64,000 nt of DNA from the NCBI GenBank assembly GCA_963965975.1, contig OZ014411.1:25587749-25651748 (forward strand), read 5' to 3'. A model generated the notes under the pieces. It made no database searches. It saw only the letters and a list, made by a program, of their open reading frames with translations, and was not told the DNA's origin. Below are positions 60,551 to 64,000 of the stretch, one piece after another (position 1 is the first letter of the stretch; every line of letters begins with the position of its first letter). Position numbers and translations under genes: made by a program. This stretch comes from Xestospongia bergquistia (lineage: Eukaryota; Porifera; Demospongiae; Haplosclerida; Petrosiidae).

Positions 60551-62241
60551 ATGGCATTACACCGTGCTATAAATGCTGGTCTTGTTATCTTTGTCGCTAT
60601 TACAACGCTTGTAGTTCTGTTAACGGGAATGTTCTCGACGACCAATACGTTGTTGGTGGTATACTCAGGTTTGATCATCAGGCAATATAACGAAACTGAT
60701 CTAATTGCAAGTAAGGTAAATTAACAGATGTCATACTTTAATATAAAATTAATAGATGCAAGTTCCAATGATCACAGTTGGGAATTTGGGACAATGGCTA
60801 TATGGGGATGAGACACTAAGCTCAATTGGACCAATTTTATTTATTAAAGACTTTGAATTCACCAATTATATAATTGAATGTTGCAACAATTAACAATGAT
60901 AGATTATACCAATAATATTCAGTTTTAATTTTTTCTAGAGTTGGTACTCTCAAGACAACAAGACAAGTTCACCACCATTTTATCATCCAGCTTCACTTGA
61001 CCAGTTATGGGTTCAAGTCAATCAACATTTATTGGTAAATAATTCAAGATTTAATCTTATTACACATTTTATTTGTGTCTTATAATATGTGTATTATATA
61101 GATTAGACGTCTAGCTTACTTTGACACAAGAGAAACATCTCATCATAGTGTTGTCTTCATTAGTTTACATGAAGGTAAAAAAGACCAACCTCAACCTAAT
61201 CTCTTTAGTTTTCTGTCATATAAAAACAACAGAACTAAGTGTGTTGAACTAGAATATTGGGGAATGAATGGAGAGAAAAAATATCCTCATCACTTCTCAT
61301 TAACATGGATACTAAGAACAATGAGTAGTGAAAAGGAAATTCCTGTACAAGCACAAATTTCAACTGACAAGTACTGTCACAGTTTGACAGTTTCTATACC
61401 AATTCTGTCAAATATACCAGACAAGAAACTGACATATGGTGTGTGTTTACATCAAGGTCTATTTGGAGTTAGAGATGTTCAGATTCTAGTTGATTGGGTT
61501 GAACTTAATTTAGCATTGGGTGCTGAAATAATTACCATTTATTTACAAGATGTTCCTGAGTCATTATATAATCTATTGCAGCCCTATATTAAGAAAGGAG
61601 TGTTAGAAGTACTTGACTGGAGTTTAAAACCACCTCTAATTCCTTCTGGTATTTATTTCTATGGACAGTTTGGTCTTATCAATGAGTGTATCTATCGCAA
61701 TCTATATCGAGTGAAGTATCTTGCTTTAATAGATGTAGACGAGTTCATTGTTCCTCAACAGACATCATCAGTTATAGAAATGCTACAAACATTAGAGAAA
61801 ACACATCAAAAAGCAGCATCATACTTGTTTTATAATACTCTCATGTACAAAGGTAAAGTCAATCTTCCTGAAGTCAAATCTGCCAATAAGTGTTCTAATA
61901 TGGTTTGGCCTCGTTATTATACTCATACTCTTCGTATTGATGATCCAATTGCCCAAAATAAAGAATATCCTTTTCACAAAATAATAGTAAAACCTCAAGG
62001 AATTATATCTGCTTGGGTTCACTGGGTAGTTAATGCTAGTGCTGGATATGACAAAACTTATGTTGTTCCAACTGACATTGGTTTAACATTTCATTATCGT
62101 GAACCACCAGGAAAAAAATCACCTTATTTTGTTAGAAGAGCATATTATAAAAAGAAAACAAAACAATGTTTTTTGATGAGTCACTTCTTTCAGCAAACAT
62201 TCAAAGGAATTAAAAGAACAATGTGTCCAACAATGTATTAA
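60551..62241 (+). CDS. Glycosyltransferase family 92 (DUF23) protein, copy 2, 466 aa
   Basis: Exons 60551-60715, 60939-61034 and 61102-62241 join in phase 0. Exon 1 starts MALHRAINAGLVIFVAITTL and supplies the N-terminal signal anchor (about residues 9-32) of a type II Golgi protein. Exon 2 (PPFYHPASLDQLWVQVNQHL) and exon 3 carry the same stem and catalytic domain as copy 1, including ALIDVDEFIVP (DXD acids D298 and D300), with only scattered substitutions (for example GVRDVQIL for GLEDVQIL, and a changed C-terminus ending MCPTMY). An ATG in exon 3 at 61264 is not the true start, because copy 1 has ATA there and the upstream exons continue the frame. Confidence 0.85.
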
Positions 62242-62949
62242 TTATATATTATATATGATCAATACACTATAGGAACTGTAAATCAATTTGTTCAATGTAA
62301 ACAATAATCACAGGATATTTATTATGACATTCTTCTAATTTTTATTTGACAATAAACATCCAAGATGATCCATTTGCTTTGAATGTGATATTTTGACTTA
62401 CATGTGTAGTAATCAAGACAATTGTAAAGTTATATTTGATTTATATGCAATTTTTTATTTGTTCAAACACTCTAATAAATACCTTAAAACCTCAGACCTT
62501 TTTAATCCACTGCATATTAAATTTATTGTGAGTATGATAGATGCAATCTGCATAACTTGCTAAAACTGTATGTTCTAATGTATATTGCAGTTTAATTTCT
62601 CTACAGTTATCTGTAATAGGCCTGGGTAGTTCTGGCCTACAATATTGTGCTTAATTAATTATACCATCACTTATATTACAAATTTTGATGTTATTAGGAA
62701 GATCACTTTTATCTTTACATACTGGCTAATGTTAGTACATGTAGTTGTGAATTTATTTATTTAATGAGCTGGAGAGATAAATATTCATCTTTTCTTATAG
62801 TAGCAGCATGGGCTGAATAATAATATAACTAACTTAAAAAATTTACAATCATTTATAATAAAGTAGTAATAATTGTGATAGAGTGCGAAACTGTTCAATG
62901 CATGCAAGATAATTTGATGATAACAAGATGCCAATTAATCGAAATATAA
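62242..62949. other. Intergenic DNA, nothing supported
   Basis: AT-rich DNA between convergent genes (GT92-2 plus, EGF-like gene minus). Polyadenylation-like words (AATAAA) occur at several places on both strands. No open frame or repeat of note. Confidence 0.6.
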
Positions 62950-63622
62950 TCAGCAGCTGTAAACACCTGGTCGTTCTTTACGACATTGTGCATTATGAGG
63001 ACATCGAAAAGGTTCAAGACTACAATAATCAACATCTGAAACAAAGCAAAGGAATTAAAACTTAATTATATGTATGTTAATTTTAATTTAAGTTTAACAG
63101 AAACATAAACTTGTAATTATAATAATATTATGTATATTTATTGAAAACAATTATGTTAAATTTTACTTTTTATTCTGGACAGATTAAGAGATCAAAGTCA
63201 TGCCTATTGATAGACTTAGTCTTTTACAGTGCAAAGCAAATACTGCATATGTATATGTCCTAATATATGATACACATGACGTGTATATATAGATACATAT
63301 ACTGGAACTATACATGTGCCAGTATTTACATACATATCCTGAAGCCATTCAGAATCCATGTACTACAGTATATATACACACACATACTACACCAAAGCCA
63401 CACAATTACATGTATTATACATTGTATATGTACTGTACCTAATACATATAAGGAATGTCCAGCTCCACGCCAAGCATAGGGTTGGTCAATTTCTTTTCTT
63501 AATACTCCATCAGTAGTGAATCCAACACAATGATAAGTTTTCATACATGCTTGTTTTAACTTATTGACATCTCCTTTAGCTTCAGGATAATATAACAGTT
63601 CTCCGTAATTGCTAGTTTTCCT
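62950..63622 (-). CDS. 3' end of a gene with a cysteine module and a C-terminal EGF-like module (partial)
   Basis: Two exons, 63439-63622 and 62950-63035, join at phase 1 (donor G|GTACAG, acceptor TTTCAG). The first encodes NYGELLYYPEAKGDVNKLKQ followed by ACMKTYHCVGFTTDG, a pattern of cysteines and aromatics resembling PAN/apple-like or related extracellular modules; that assignment is weak. The second begins DVDYCSLEPFRCPHNAQC and ends GVYSC just before the stop, which matches the first four cysteines of an EGF-like module with a calcium-binding type DVDxC start. Phase 1 junctions are usual for such shuffled extracellular modules. Upstream exons lie beyond the window or were not recognised. 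The protein is probably secreted or a receptor ectodomain. Confidence 0.55.
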
Positions 63623-63659
63623 CTAGTAAATACAAGAAAAACATGATTATAGTGAAAGT

Positions 63660-64000
63660 TAAGTAAGACTATTTGTTGGTTAACAGTTCAATAACTTCAA
63701 CGGATAACAATTGAATTTTACCAGTAGGAGGATAAAGCCATAGTATGAGATGAACTAATCTGCATTGAAATTTATACTATTTAATAATATGCTATTTTGG
63801 GGTGGTCTCTGTTGATATTTTAATTATATTCATGACTTCTATTATTGATAAATTAATATATCTACACAGATACATCACAGCCAAACAATTTGGTAAACCT
63901 CTATTGTTTTAAAATAGAACCTGAACTTCAGCACAGATGGTGTTATCTAAATTCTATATTTCATTGTTAGTTGTATTTGGCATATGTATAGAGCACTTAT
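63660..64000. other. AT-rich end of the window, probably intron
   Basis: No exon could be supported. If the EGF-like gene continues upstream, this is its intron. Confidence 0.4.

Overview
The window is about 64 kb of AT-rich eukaryotic DNA with spliced genes, GT-AG introns, microsatellites and several kinds of transposon fossil. Gene content (vinculin, a BCL9/Legless-like Wnt cofactor, family 92 glycosyltransferases, an EGF-like cysteine-rich exon) points to an animal. The very short vinculin (one central repeat instead of three) and the low GC suggest an early-branching animal, most likely a demosponge. That placement is inference; no species marker is present.

Layout: (1) 0.06-9.3 kb is a tandem array of a roughly 4.2 kb unit. 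Two copies carry an intact 131-residue gene of unknown family with identical protein products, and a third copy is broken and partly inverted. The array is bounded by inverted copies of one ~95 bp sequence. A small palindromic element (4470-4642) and a GC-rich structured retroposon with an 11 bp target duplication (9403-9870) lie in or next to it. (2) 10.1-36.0 kb, minus strand, holds a head-to-tail vinculin array: two full 22-exon genes (35990-24890, 854 aa; 23340-14596, 846 aa) and a third, 5'-truncated copy (13790-10111) covering only the last 11 exons, with a frameshift in the final one. A zinc-finger fossil lies between copies 2 and 3. (3) 36.0-36.4 kb is a divergent promoter region with three CACGTG boxes. 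(4) 36.4-53.0 kb, plus strand, is one large gene whose ten coding exons join in phase to 3539 codons plus stop. Its last exon has a clear BCL9/Legless HD1 (Pygopus-binding) motif, so I call it a BCL9-like protein. (5) 53.4-62.2 kb holds two tandem family 92 glycosyltransferase genes with near-identical exons 2-3 but unrelated first exons. Between them lie a decayed Ty3/gypsy-type pol and, inserted in it, a 492 bp hAT-like element with an 8 bp target duplication. (6) 62.9-63.6 kb, minus strand, is the 3' end of a gene encoding a cysteine-containing module and a terminal EGF-like module.

Exon models were joined by hand from splice consensus, reading phase and comparison between paralogs; none is backed by transcript data. 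The vinculin and BCL9-like genes are the best supported because every junction keeps phase. The 131-aa gene is real by duplication and conservation, but I do not recognise its family.
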